Below, piece after piece: positions 25,067 through 35,117 of a DNA stretch of 64,000 bases; positions within the stretch are counted from its first letter, which is position 1; each line of letters begins with the position of its first letter. The translations under genes were made by a program, and so were the position numbers. A model generated the notes under the pieces. That model did not search any database. It saw nothing but the letters and a program-made list of their open reading frames with translations, and was not told where the DNA came from. Source of the stretch: Streptantibioticus cattleyicolor NRRL 8057 = DSM 46488. Its GTDB lineage: Bacteria > Actinomycetota > Actinomycetes > Streptomycetales > Streptomycetaceae. Location of the stretch: positions 3,410,001 to 3,474,000 of the forward strand of contig NC_017586.1 of the NCBI RefSeq assembly GCF_000240165.1, given 5' to 3'.

Positions 25067-26436
25067 GCCGCGGCCTCCCCGCTGCTCGGGCGGCGGGTGA
25101 GCCGTACCCGGGCCGGGCCCGCGGCCCGCATCGTCATGCCCAGTTCCAGCGGCACCTCGGCGTCGACCGCGGCGAACTCGTAGGACTGAAGGAAGGTGGC
25201 GAGTCCGATGATGCCCTCCAGCATCGCGAAGTACTGTCCGATGCACGACCGCGGGCCGCCGCCGAACGGGAACCAGGCGTACCGTGGCCGGGCCGCCTCC
25301 AGATCGGGGGCGAACCGGTCGGGATCGAACGCGTCCGGGTTCTCCCAGTAGTCGGGGTGGCGCTGGGTCACCCAGGGGCTGACGTAGACGTCGGAGCCGC
25401 CGGGGATGTGGAAGCCGCACACCTCGCTGTCGGCCACGCTGCGGCGGCCCATGATGGCCACCGACGGATACAGCCGCATGGCCTCCTTGAACACCCTGGT
25501 CAGATAGGGCAGCCGCTCCAGGTCGGCGGCGCTCGCCGGCCGTCCGTCCAGCACCGCGTCCACCTCGGCGCGCGCCGCGTGCTGCGCGTCCGGGTGGCGG
25601 GCCAGCAGGTGGAGGCCGAAGGCGAGCGCGGTGGCCGTGGTCTCGTGGCCGGCCAGCAGGAAGACCAGCACCTGGTCCCGGACGGAGTCCGCGTCCAGCG
25701 CCGACCCGTCCTCGTCCCGGGCCCCGATCAGCAGGCTGATCATGTCGCCCGAGTCGTCGTGGCCGGCCGCGGTGCGCTCGGCGATGATGCGGTCGCAGAT
25801 CGCGTACAGCTCGCGCTGGGCGGTCGCGGTGCGCCGGTTGGCCGGGGTGGGCCAGGTCCGCGGGATGCGCAGCGGTGCCACCCCGCGCCGCAGCACGCTC
25901 TCGCCGATCACCGGGAAATTGCGGCGGACCACGTCCACCGCGGATTCGATGTCGGAGCCGAAAAGAATACGGGTGACGCTGCGCAGCGCGAATTCGGCCA
26001 TTTCCGGAACGACGTCCACGACGTTTCCGGAGGCGGTCGTCCAGCGGTGCGCGGTGGCCGTCGCCTCATCGTGTACGGCGCCCGCGTAGGCGTCCACCCG
26101 GCGGCGGGTGAACAGTGGCTGAATCATCCGGCGTTGCCGGATGTACTCCTCGTCCTGGCTGGTCAGCAGGCCATTTCCGATCGATTCGCGTATCTCGGTG
26201 TAGACGTCGTTCTCCTTGCGGAAGTTCGACGCCTCGGTGCCGAGTATCTGCTGCACGCCGTCGGCCGAGAACACCGCGTACAGGCTCGCCCGCAGTCCGG
26301 GTGGACCGGCCTCGAACCGGACCACGTCGCCGTGGTCCCGGCGGGCTCTGAGGTAGGCACCCAGAGTGTCGTCGCGCAGGTCGGGCAGTGATCCGAGCAG
26401 TGGATGGCCGGCGACCAACGGCGCCTGCTTGCTCAT
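25063..26436 (-). CDS. Cytochrome P450
   Basis: A 457-residue haem monooxygenase starting MSKQAPLVAGHPLLGSLPDL. I-helix motif LLAGHETTATALAFGLHLLA, ExxR in RVFKEAMRLYPSVA, and the haem loop WFPFGGGPRSCIGQYFAMLE with the Cys ligand near residue 398. No membrane anchor, as usual for bacterial P450s. First gene of the minus-strand arm, coupled to ccr by GTGA. It most likely hydroxylates or epoxidises the acyl chain or the released bicycle; the site cannot be read from sequence. Confidence 0.93.
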   Translation of the reverse strand: MSKQAPLVAGHPLLGSLPDLRDDTLGAYLRARRDHGDVVRFEAGPPGLRASLYAVFSADGVQQILGTEASNFRKENDVYTEIRESIGNGLLTSQDEEYIRQRRMIQPLFTRRRVDAYAGAVHDEATATAHRWTTASGNVVDVVPEMAEFALRSVTRILFGSDIESAVDVVRRNFPVIGESVLRRGVAPLRIPRTWPTPANRRTATAQRELYAICDRIIAERTAAGHDDSGDMISLLIGARDEDGSALDADSVRDQVLVFLLAGHETTATALAFGLHLLARHPDAQHAARAEVDAVLDGRPASAADLERLPYLTRVFKEAMRLYPSVAIMGRRSVADSEVCGFHIPGGSDVYVSPWVTQRHPDYWENPDAFDPDRFAPDLEAARPRYAWFPFGGGPRSCIGQYFAMLEGIIGLATFLQSYEFAAVDAEVPLELGMTMRAAGPARVRLTRRPSSGEAAA

Positions 26437-26709
26437 GGGGGGCTTCCTCCCTGGCCGGCCCTAAGCGGGCTCAAGGGCTTGTGGGAAAGGATTCTTGCCG
26501 TATCCCCGGGGTTTTCGCCAGTGCGGCCGGAGGGTTTTCTGATTTCTCCGGCTTGATCCGGGATGCGGTCAGCCGGGAGCCGGCCAGCGGGGTACCGGCA
26601 GCCTGGAATCAGGACTACCAGGCTGGAGGCTTTCTGGATGACCGGCGGTTTCCGGGCCATGGTGCGCGTACCGAGATTGAACTCCGAGGCGACCTGAGCA
26701 GAGGGCATC
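26437..26709. promoter_or_regulatory. Divergent promoter region of the biosynthetic cluster
   Basis: A 273-base gap between the P450 (minus) and the NRPS (plus), the only divergent promoter region of the biosynthetic arms. It is AT-richer than the genes. A 7-bp inverted repeat GCCGGAG / CTCCGGC at 26526-26552 (13-base spacer) is a candidate operator. GCAGAGGG just before 26710 is the likely NRPS ribosome site. Confidence 0.5.
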
Positions 26710-29700
26710 TTGAATTCATCCGAGTGGTCACCGCTGACGGCTTACCAACGGGATATATGGGTGGCGCACGCCCTTTTTCCGGAGCTTCCGCAGTTCAATC
26801 TCTTCCTGGCCCGCCGGTTCACCGGGCCGGTGGACGCGGCGCGGCTGGCTCAGTGCCTGCGGGAGGCGGCCGGCCGCAACGACGCCTTCGGGCTGCGCTT
26901 CACCGAGCGGGACGGGGTGCCGCTGCAACGCGCCGTGGCCGACCGCCCGGCGGTGGAGGTGGTCGACCTCAGCGGCGCGGCCGACCCGCGGGCGCGCTGC
27001 GAGGGGTGGATCGCCGAGGCGTACGACCGCCCCTTCCCCCTCGCCGACGGCCCGGCGTACCGGCTCGCGGTGCTCGTCGAGAGCGACACCGCAGTGCACG
27101 CCTGCGTCGTCGCCCACCACATCGTCGCCGACGCCTGGGCGCTCAACCTCTTCTTCGAGCAGGTGGCCGCCGGGTACGCCGGCGAGCCGGGCCCGGAGCC
27201 GGCCGACTACCTCGCCGTCCTCGACGACGAGCGCGGCTACCGGGAATCCGAGCGGTACGAGCGCGACCGCGAGCACTTCCGCACCGTGCTGCGGGAGATC
27301 ACCCCGCCGCTGTTCACCCGGCGCGCCGACAGCGGACGGCGGCGCAGCGCCCGGCACTCCTTCACGCTGCCCAAGGACGCCGTGGAACGCATCCGGGCGC
27401 GCGGCCGGTCCCCGTTCGCCTTCATCGCCGCCGCCTTCGCCGTCTACCTCTCCCGCGTGCACCGCACCGACGACGTGGTGCTCGGCGTACCGCTGTTCAA
27501 CCGGCGCGGCCAGGCGCAGCGGCGTACCGTCGGCCACTTCGCCAACACCCTTCCGCTGCCGGTGCGCGCGGCCGGGGAGCTGACCTACGCCGAGCTGGTG
27601 GCCGCGATCCAGGACGGCTCCCGCACCCTGCAACGCCACGAGCGGCTGCCCCTCGGGGAGGTGCTGCGCGACCTGCCGCCCGGCCGCCCGCGCGAGCTGT
27701 TCGACGTCACCCTCTCCTACGTCCAGCTGCCCACCCCGCGCGAGCTGCCCGGGATCCGGCAGGAGGCGTCCGGTGCCACCCGGGCGCACGACCAGGACGT
27801 GCTCGCGGTCGCCGTCACCGAGACCGACGCCACCGGGGACGTGGTGGTCGACCTCGACCACGCCCTGGACGTCTTCGACGCCGACCTGCCCGTCGCCGAC
27901 CTGGCCCGGCACATCCGCAACCTGGTGCTGGCCGGGCTGGACGCCCCCGACACCCCGGTCGCCCGCATCCCGATGCTCGATGCCGCCGAGCGCGCCGGAC
28001 TCGTCGAGGGCCACAACCGCACGGCCGCCGACTTCCCCGACGAGACCACCGTGCACGCCCTCTTCGCCCGGCAGGCCGCCCGCACCCCCGACCAGGTCGC
28101 GCTGCGCGCCGCCGACGGCACCACCGTGACCTACGCCCGGCTGGACGCGGACGCGAACCGGCTGGCCCGGGCGCTGCGCGCGGACGGCGTCACCACCGGC
28201 GACCGGGTGGCCGTGGTCATGGAACGCGGCGTGCCGATGATGACCGCGATCCTCGCGGTGCTCAAGGCCGGCGCCGCCTACGTGCCGGTGGACCCCGGCT
28301 ACCCCGCCGAGCGGATCCGCTTCCTGCTCGCCGACAGCGCCGCCAAGGTGGTGCTCACCGGCCCCGGCACCCCCGCGCTCCCCGACGGCCTGGCGGCGGT
28401 CGTGCGCCGCGCCGACGAACCGCTCACCGGCTCCGCCGAGCCGCTGCCCGACGCGGCCGGACCCACCGACCTCGCCTACGTGCTGTACACCTCCGGCTCG
28501 ACCGGGCAGCCCAAGGGCGTCATGGTCGAGCACCGCTCGGTGGTCAACCGGCTCGACTGGATGCAGCGCCGCTACCCGCTCGGCGTCGGTGACGTGCTGC
28601 TCCAGAAGACCCCGGTCTCCTTCGACGTGTCGGTGTGGGAGCTGTTCTGGTGGCCCCTGGCCGGGGCGTCGCTGGCGCTGCCCGCCCCCGGCGCGGAGAA
28701 GGACCCGCAGGAGATCCTGGCCGCGATCGACCGCCACCGGGTGACCGCCGTCCACTTCGTGCCGTCGATGTTCGCCCCCTTCCTCGACCTGCTGGAGTCC
28801 GACCCCGCGGCGCTCGCCACGGCGTCCGTGCTGCGCCGGGTCTTCTGCTCCGGCGAGGCGCTGCCGCCCGGCCAGGTGGACCGCTTCAACCGGCTGCTCG
28901 CCGCCGCCGGTACCCGGTTGGTCAACCTGTACGGGCCCACCGAGGCCACCGTGGACGTCTCGTACCACGACTGCCCCGCCGACCCCGGGCGTCCGGTGCG
29001 CCGGGTGCCGATCGGGCGGCCCATCGACAACATCCGGCTGCACGTGCTCGACCAGCACGGCAACCCCCAACCGACCGGCGTCCCCGGCGAGTTGTGCGTG
29101 GCCGGCGTCGGGGTGGCCCGCGGCTACCTGGGGCGCCCGGAGCTGACCGCCGAGAAGTTCACCGAGGACCCGTTCACCCCCGGCGGGCGGCTGTACCGCA
29201 CCGGTGACCTCGCCCGCCGCCTCGCCGACGGCACCCTGGAGTACCTGGGGCGCATCGACGGCCAGGTGAAGATCCGCGGCAACCGGGTCGAGCTCGGCGA
29301 GGTCGAGCACCGGCTCGCCGCGCTCCCCGGGGTCCGCGCCGCCGTGGCGGTGGCCGTGCCCTCCCGCACCGGCGGCACCACGCTGGCCGGCGGCTACCTG
29401 GCCGACGCCCCGCTGGACCCCGCCGCGATCCGCGCCCGGCTCGCCGAGACGCTGCCGGAATACATGATCCCGGCCCGTTTCACCCGCCTGGAGGCCGTCC
29501 CGCTCACCCCCAACGGCAAGACCGACCGGGCCGCGCTGGTCCGGCTGCTCGCCGCCGACGGCGAGGCGGGCACCACCGCGTACACCGCGCCGCGCGACGC
29601 CACCGAGCGCGCCCTCGCCGAGGTCTGGCAGCAAGTGCTCGGGGTGGAGCGGGTCGGCGCCCACGACGACTGGTTCGCCCTCGGCGGCGACTCCATTCTG

Positions 29701-32700
29701 ATGCTGCGGGTCCGCGCCGGGGCCGCCGCGCGCGGGCTGCGCGTCGCCCTGCCCGACATGGTGCGCCACCCGCGCCTTTCCGACCTCGCCGCGCACACCG
29801 GGGCGATGACGGACGGCGAGCCGGAGGCCACCGTCGCCCCCTTCGAACTGGTCGCCGGCGTCGACAAGGCACGGCTGCTGGGCCTGGGCGCCACCGACGC
29901 GTTCCCGGCCACCCGGCTCCACCTCGGCATGCTCTACCACAGCACCGAGGACGAGAACTCCACCGTCTACCACGACGTCTTCCACTACCGGCTGGCCGTC
30001 GCCTGGGACGAGGACGCCTTCCGCGCCGCGCACGACCGGCTCACCGCCCGCCACCCGGCGCTGCGTTCCTCGTTCGCCCTGGGCGGCTACTCCGAACCGC
30101 TCCAGATCGTCCACCCGCACGCCACCGGCACCCTGTCCGTCGCCGACCTGCGGGAGACGGACGACGCGGCCGGGGACGCCGCCGTCCGCGCCCACATCGA
30201 GGAACGCCGCCGGCACGCCTACGACTACGAGACGCCCGGCCTGCACCACCTGCGCGCCCACGTCCGCGCCGGAAACGTCCTCGACCTGGTGCTCAGCTTC
30301 CACCACGCGATCCTGGACGGCTGGAGCGTGGCCGGGGTGATCTCCGAACTTCTCCAGGACTACCTGCACGCCCTGGGCGCCGACGTCCCCGCGGTGGCCG
30401 GGACCGAACCGCCCTCGCCCGCCCTCCACGTCCGCGACGAACGCGCGGTGCTCGCCTCCGCCGCCGCCCGCGACCACTGGCGCGACCGGCTGGCCGGTGC
30501 CGAACTCGTCCAGCTCGACCCGTTCGTCCCCTACGAGGCCCCCGGCGACGGGGGCAGCGTGGTCCACCACATCGAGCTGCCGGACCAACTCGACGCGGCG
30601 CTGGGGCGGTTCGCCCGCGACCACGCGGTGCCGCTGCGCCTGGTGCTCTTCACCGCCCACTGCCTGACGCTGCGGCTGCTCTCCGGCCGCGAGGACGTCA
30701 CCACCGGCCTGGTCACCCATGGCCGCCCCGAGGCCGTCGGCGCCGACCGGATCGCCGGCCTCTTCCTCAACACCATGCCGGTACGCCTCACCCCCGGCCA
30801 GGCCACCTGGCTCGACGCGGTCCACGACGTGGTCCGCGCCGAACGCGACGCCCACCCCTACCGCGCCTACCCGCTCAGCGCCATCCAGGACGACCGCGGC
30901 GGCGCCCCGCTGCTGGACACCGCGTTCACCTTCGTGCGGCTGCACAACCTCGAACCGCTCCTCGGCCGGACCGAACTGGACCTGCTGGAGCTGACCACCT
31001 ACGAGGAGACCAACTTCGGGCTGCTGGTCAACGCCATCGTCGACCCGCGCGACGGACGCACCCGGCTGCGGCTCAACTGCGCCGGCCGCTCCTTCACCGC
31101 CGTCCAGGCCGCCCTGCTCGCCGACACCTACACCGCGATCCTGCGCCGCGTCGTCGAACACCCGGAAACGGCGGTGGACTTCGACTTCCTCGCGCCCGCC
31201 GCCGAACTGCCCGCCAACCCCGCCCCCGAACCGCTGGACGTGGTACGCCGGTTCACCGCCATGGCCGCGGCCCGGCCGGACGCGGAGGCCGTGGTCTTCG
31301 GCGACGTCCGCTGGACCTACCGGGAGTTGGACCGGGCCACCCGGCGGATCGCCGGACGCCTGCGGGACCTCGGCGTCGCCCCGGGCGCCGGCGTCGGCAT
31401 CGCGCTGGACCGCTCCCCGGAGATGATCGCCACCGTCCTGGGCATCCTGCGGGCCGGCGCCGCCTGCGTGCCGCTGGACGTCAGCTACCCGCCCGAGCGC
31501 ATCGCCCGCATGGTGGAACGCGCCCGGCCGTTCCGGGTCGTCGCCCACGAACGCCACGCCGCCCTGGTGCCCGACCCGGCGCTGGTGCTGCCCGTCGAGT
31601 CGATCCCGCTGCCCGGCCCGGCGGACGACGAGGCGCCCGAGGAGACCGCGCCGCTGCCGCTGGACTCCCTCGCGCTGATCCTGTTCACCTCCGGCTCCTC
31701 CGGCGAACCCAAGGGCGTCGAGCTGCCGCACCGGCTGTGGGCCAACTACACCCAGTGGCAACTGCGCGCCGAGACCAACGCGCCCGGCGCCCGCACCCTG
31801 CAGTTCGCGCCGCTCAGCTTCGACGTCTCCTTCCAGGAGATCTTCTCCACCATGGCGGCCGGCGGCACCTTGCACCTGGTCTCCGACGCCGACCGGCGCG
31901 ACCCGGCCACGCTGCTGCGGATCCTGGACGAGCAGGCCATCGAGCGGTGGTTCATGCCGTTCGTCGCCCTCCAGGGCATCGCCGAGGCCTCCGAACTGCT
32001 CGGCATCCGCCCGAAGGCGTTGCGCATCCTGATCTCCTCCGGCGAGCAGCTGCGGGTCACCGAGGAGATCCGCCGGCTGTGCGCCGCCCGCCCCGGCACC
32101 CTGCTGGAGAACCAGTACGGGCCCACCGAGACCAACATCGCCAGCGCCTACCTGCTCTCCGGCGACCCGGCCGGCTGGCCCGCGCTGCCGCCGATCGGCA
32201 CCGCCATCGACGGCGCCGAGATCCACGTCCTCGACGACCGGCTGCGCCCGGTGCCCACCGGCGTCCAGGGCGAGATATACCTCGGCGGAGCCTGCCTCGC
32301 CCTCGGCTACCGGGGCCGCCCCGACCTCACCGAGGAACGCTTCGTCCCGCACCCCACCCGCCCCGGGGCCCGGCTGTACCGCACCGGCGACGTCGGCCGG
32401 GTGCTGCCGGACGGCGACACGGTGTGGCTCGGCCGCGCCGACAACCAGGTCAAGGTGCGCGGCTTCAGGGTCGAGCCGGCCGAGGTGGAGATCGCCATCA
32501 CCGCGCTCTGCGACGACTTCCCCGGCATCCGCGGCGCCGCCGTGGTCGCCCGCACCCGCGGCGACGGCCTCGACTCGTTCCTCGTCGGCTACCTGCTCGG
32601 CGAGGAGGGCTCGGCCGACCTGGAGGAGGTCCGCAAGCGGCTGCGGGCCGTGCTCCCCGAGTACATGGTCCCCGCCCACCTCGGCTGGCTGGAGAAGCTG

Positions 32701-33915
32701 CCGCTGACGCCCAGCGGCAAGCGCGACGACGCCGCGTTGCGCCGGCTGCCGCTGGACATTGGCCCGGCCGCCGACGCCATCGCCCCCCGGGACGCCTACG
32801 AGCGGGCGCTCGCCGACATCTTCGGCGAGATGCTGGCCAGCCCCGGCTTCGGGGTGCACGACGACTTCTTCGAGCACGGCGGCACCTCGCTCACCGCGAT
32901 GCGGCTGGTGGTCACCATCGAGAAGCGGTTCGGGGTACGGGTGCCGCTGACCACGTTCGTGGCCGCCCCGACCGTCGCCCGGCTCGCCGAACGGCTGCGC
33001 TCCGACGAGGCGGTGGCCGCCTTCGACCCGGTGGTGCCGGTCAAGCGCGGCGCCGAGGACCGCCCGCCGCTCTTCCTCGTCCACCCGCTCGGCGGCAACG
33101 TGCTGTGCTACGTGCGCCTCGCCCGCCACCTGCCCGACGAGCAGCCGCTTTACGCCCTCCAGGCGGGCGGCGCCGAGCCGGGCACCGAACCGGTGGCCAC
33201 CATGGGCGCCCTGGCCAAGAGCTACCTGGAGGCGATCCGCCGGGTGCAGCCCGAGGGCCCGTACCACCTGGGCGGCTGGTCCTTCGGCGGCTTCGTCGCC
33301 TTCGAAATGGCCAAGCAGCTCATCGCCGACGGCGGGCCCGGACAGGTCGCCTCGCTGATCCTGCTCGACTCCATCGCCCCCACCCCGGGCGACCGCCCCG
33401 ACGTGGCCGAACAGGCCATGATGGAGTGGTTCTTCTGGGAGCTGATCTGGGTCGACCGCGGCGGCAGCGCCCCGGTCGAACGGATTCCGGCCGAACTGAC
33501 CGGCGACGATGCCCGGTTGGACTTCATCGCCGAACGCGCGGCGGCCGTGGGCATCGTCCCCGCCGACACCGCGCGCTCCACGGTCCGCCGGATGTTCGAG
33601 GTCTACAAAACCAACTGGGCCTCGCTGCGCGACTACGAACCGGCCCCGGAGCCGGTGGACCTCACCCTGGTCAAGGCCACCGCCCCGCTGCCCGACGTGC
33701 TCAAGCCGATGCACGGCGCGGCCCGCACCCTGCACGACGCCCCGGCCAACGGCTGGGCGACCCTCACCAGCGGTCACCTGGACGTCGTCGACGTCCCCGG
33801 CGACCACCTCATGCTCCTGGACGAGCCGTACGTCGGCACCGTCGGCGAGGCCATCGCCGACGTGCTCGCCGGACGGCGCGGCGGGCGGCGCAACGACGAA
33901 GGAGCGGCGCAGTGA
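26710..33915 (+). CDS. Dimodular NRPS, C-A(Ser)-PCP-C-A-PCP-TE
   Basis: A 2401-residue enzyme (TTG start; the C domain begins at once with SPLTAYQRDIWVAH). C1 about 5-430 (HHIVADAW, His136/137). A1 about 445-940; its pocket read by eye is DVWHFSLVDK, identical to the EntF Ser code. PCP1 has GGDSI (Ser995). C2 about 1050-1475 (HHAILDGW, His1198/1199). A2 about 1505-2005; pocket DVQ-F-I-S-Q-I-A-K, close to Pro codes (DVQFIAHVVK) but altered. PCP2 has GGTSL (Ser2060). TE about 2115-2401 (GGWSFGG, Ser2191; GDHLML). C1 should accept the PKS acyl chain. Architecture matches the Ser/Thr-Pro synthetases of pyrrolizidine and azabicyclene pathways, where the TE releases a cyclised dipeptide. Confidence 0.95.
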   Translation: MNSSEWSPLTAYQRDIWVAHALFPELPQFNLFLARRFTGPVDAARLAQCLREAAGRNDAFGLRFTERDGVPLQRAVADRPAVEVVDLSGAADPRARCEGWIAEAYDRPFPLADGPAYRLAVLVESDTAVHACVVAHHIVADAWALNLFFEQVAAGYAGEPGPEPADYLAVLDDERGYRESERYERDREHFRTVLREITPPLFTRRADSGRRRSARHSFTLPKDAVERIRARGRSPFAFIAAAFAVYLSRVHRTDDVVLGVPLFNRRGQAQRRTVGHFANTLPLPVRAAGELTYAELVAAIQDGSRTLQRHERLPLGEVLRDLPPGRPRELFDVTLSYVQLPTPRELPGIRQEASGATRAHDQDVLAVAVTETDATGDVVVDLDHALDVFDADLPVADLARHIRNLVLAGLDAPDTPVARIPMLDAAERAGLVEGHNRTAADFPDETTVHALFARQAARTPDQVALRAADGTTVTYARLDADANRLARALRADGVTTGDRVAVVMERGVPMMTAILAVLKAGAAYVPVDPGYPAERIRFLLADSAAKVVLTGPGTPALPDGLAAVVRRADEPLTGSAEPLPDAAGPTDLAYVLYTSGSTGQPKGVMVEHRSVVNRLDWMQRRYPLGVGDVLLQKTPVSFDVSVWELFWWPLAGASLALPAPGAEKDPQEILAAIDRHRVTAVHFVPSMFAPFLDLLESDPAALATASVLRRVFCSGEALPPGQVDRFNRLLAAAGTRLVNLYGPTEATVDVSYHDCPADPGRPVRRVPIGRPIDNIRLHVLDQHGNPQPTGVPGELCVAGVGVARGYLGRPELTAEKFTEDPFTPGGRLYRTGDLARRLADGTLEYLGRIDGQVKIRGNRVELGEVEHRLAALPGVRAAVAVAVPSRTGGTTLAGGYLADAPLDPAAIRARLAETLPEYMIPARFTRLEAVPLTPNGKTDRAALVRLLAADGEAGTTAYTAPRDATERALAEVWQQVLGVERVGAHDDWFALGGDSILMLRVRAGAAARGLRVALPDMVRHPRLSDLAAHTGAMTDGEPEATVAPFELVAGVDKARLLGLGATDAFPATRLHLGMLYHSTEDENSTVYHDVFHYRLAVAWDEDAFRAAHDRLTARHPALRSSFALGGYSEPLQIVHPHATGTLSVADLRETDDAAGDAAVRAHIEERRRHAYDYETPGLHHLRAHVRAGNVLDLVLSFHHAILDGWSVAGVISELLQDYLHALGADVPAVAGTEPPSPALHVRDERAVLASAAARDHWRDRLAGAELVQLDPFVPYEAPGDGGSVVHHIELPDQLDAALGRFARDHAVPLRLVLFTAHCLTLRLLSGREDVTTGLVTHGRPEAVGADRIAGLFLNTMPVRLTPGQATWLDAVHDVVRAERDAHPYRAYPLSAIQDDRGGAPLLDTAFTFVRLHNLEPLLGRTELDLLELTTYEETNFGLLVNAIVDPRDGRTRLRLNCAGRSFTAVQAALLADTYTAILRRVVEHPETAVDFDFLAPAAELPANPAPEPLDVVRRFTAMAAARPDAEAVVFGDVRWTYRELDRATRRIAGRLRDLGVAPGAGVGIALDRSPEMIATVLGILRAGAACVPLDVSYPPERIARMVERARPFRVVAHERHAALVPDPALVLPVESIPLPGPADDEAPEETAPLPLDSLALILFTSGSSGEPKGVELPHRLWANYTQWQLRAETNAPGARTLQFAPLSFDVSFQEIFSTMAAGGTLHLVSDADRRDPATLLRILDEQAIERWFMPFVALQGIAEASELLGIRPKALRILISSGEQLRVTEEIRRLCAARPGTLLENQYGPTETNIASAYLLSGDPAGWPALPPIGTAIDGAEIHVLDDRLRPVPTGVQGEIYLGGACLALGYRGRPDLTEERFVPHPTRPGARLYRTGDVGRVLPDGDTVWLGRADNQVKVRGFRVEPAEVEIAITALCDDFPGIRGAAVVARTRGDGLDSFLVGYLLGEEGSADLEEVRKRLRAVLPEYMVPAHLGWLEKLPLTPSGKRDDAALRRLPLDIGPAADAIAPRDAYERALADIFGEMLASPGFGVHDDFFEHGGTSLTAMRLVVTIEKRFGVRVPLTTFVAAPTVARLAERLRSDEAVAAFDPVVPVKRGAEDRPPLFLVHPLGGNVLCYVRLARHLPDEQPLYALQAGGAEPGTEPVATMGALAKSYLEAIRRVQPEGPYHLGGWSFGGFVAFEMAKQLIADGGPGQVASLILLDSIAPTPGDRPDVAEQAMMEWFFWELIWVDRGGSAPVERIPAELTGDDARLDFIAERAAAVGIVPADTARSTVRRMFEVYKTNWASLRDYEPAPEPVDLTLVKATAPLPDVLKPMHGAARTLHDAPANGWATLTSGHLDVVDVPGDHLMLLDEPYVGTVGEAIADVLAGRRGGRRNDEGAAQ

Positions 33916-35117
33916 CAGCACGCCGGGCCGGCAAGGCCATCGTGGTCGGAGCGGGGATCGGCGGCCTGACCGCCGCCGCGGCGCTGCGCCGCGTCGGGAT
34001 GGACGTCGAGGTCTACGAACGCGCCCGGGAACTGCGCCCGGCCGGCGGGGCGCTGTCGTTCATGACCAACGCGGTGCTCGCGCTGCGCACCCTCGGCATC
34101 GACCTGAAGCTGGAGGAGAACGCCGAGATCCTGGAGCGGCTGCACTTCCGCACCGCCCGCGGCGGCCTGATCCGCACCCTGGAGTTCAAGGCGCTCTGCG
34201 AACGGCTCGGCGCCCCCAGCTTCGGTATCGCCCGCACCCTGCTCCAGCAACTGCTGCTGCGCGAGGTCGGCGACGACTGCCCGGTCCACCTGGGCGCCGC
34301 CGCCACCGGCTTCACCGCGCACGGCGACGGCGTCGAGGTGGCCTTCGCCGACGGCCGCCGGGCCCGCGGTGACGTGCTCATCGGCGCCGACGGCTTCAAC
34401 TCGGCGATCCGCCGCCAGCTCACCGGCCCCGAACAGCCCCGCGAGAGCGGCTACCTGTGCTGGGTGGCCACCCCCGAGTTCACCCACCCCAAGGTGCCCA
34501 AGCAGTACGGCGCCCACTACTGGGGCCGCGGGAAGCGCTTCGGCATCGCCAACATCGGCGGCGGCCAAATCTACTGGTGGGGCACGAAGAACATGCCGGT
34601 GGAGCGGGCCAGGGACTGGCGCGGCACCAAGGACGAGATCGTCCACGCCTACGCCGGATGGGCAGACGAGGTGCGGGCGGCGGTGGCGGCCACCCCCATC
34701 GAGCAGATCACCGCCTTCCCGGCGCGCGACCGCCCGTTCCTGGAACGGTGGGGCACCGGCCCGGTCACCCTGCTCGGCGACGCCGCCCACCCGATGATGA
34801 CCAGCCTCGGCCAGGGCGCCTGCATGGCCGTGGAGGACGCCGTCGTCCTCGCCCACCACCTCGCGGCCCGCCCGGACGACCCGCAGGCGGCGCTGCGCGG
34901 CTACGAGGCCGAACGGCGCCCCCGCACCCGCAGGATCGTCGAGGGCGCCCACGCGCTCAGCGCCCTGGAGCAGACCGAGCAGCCGCTGCGGATCCTCGGC
35001 CGCGACCTGTTCTTCCGCTTCGCGCCCGGCTCCGTGCTGGACAAGCAGAACGCCGAGTACCTCGACTTCCCCGGCGTCAGCGCCGCCGCCGACCGCACGA
35101 TGGAGGTACAGCCGTGA
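33912..35117 (+). CDS. FAD-dependent monooxygenase (class A), candidate ring-contraction enzyme
   Basis: A 401-residue flavoprotein with GTG start overlapping the NRPS stop. Rossmann motif KAIVVGAGIGGLTAAAALRR, DG-type motif DVLIGADGFNSAIRRQL and the FAD ribityl motif TLLGDAAHPMMTSLGQGACM, as in PHBH-fold enzymes. In legonmycin, pyrrolizixenamide, brabantamide and azabicyclene pathways a flavoprotein of this type directly follows the Ser-Pro NRPS. There it performs Baeyer-Villiger oxidation and ring contraction of the released bicyclic dipeptide. The same role is inferred here from the coupling to the NRPS gene. Confidence 0.88.
   Translation: MTARRAGKAIVVGAGIGGLTAAAALRRVGMDVEVYERARELRPAGGALSFMTNAVLALRTLGIDLKLEENAEILERLHFRTARGGLIRTLEFKALCERLGAPSFGIARTLLQQLLLREVGDDCPVHLGAAATGFTAHGDGVEVAFADGRRARGDVLIGADGFNSAIRRQLTGPEQPRESGYLCWVATPEFTHPKVPKQYGAHYWGRGKRFGIANIGGGQIYWWGTKNMPVERARDWRGTKDEIVHAYAGWADEVRAAVAATPIEQITAFPARDRPFLERWGTGPVTLLGDAAHPMMTSLGQGACMAVEDAVVLAHHLAARPDDPQAALRGYEAERRPRTRRIVEGAHALSALEQTEQPLRILGRDLFFRFAPGSVLDKQNAEYLDFPGVSAAADRTMEVQP

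Noticed and set aside
26728..33921. A 2397-codon minus-strand open frame opposite the NRPS gene
   Set aside because: Mirror of a GC-rich coding strand; the plus strand encodes a full NRPS with every catalytic motif. The antisense product is low-complexity Gly/Arg/Val and has no domains.
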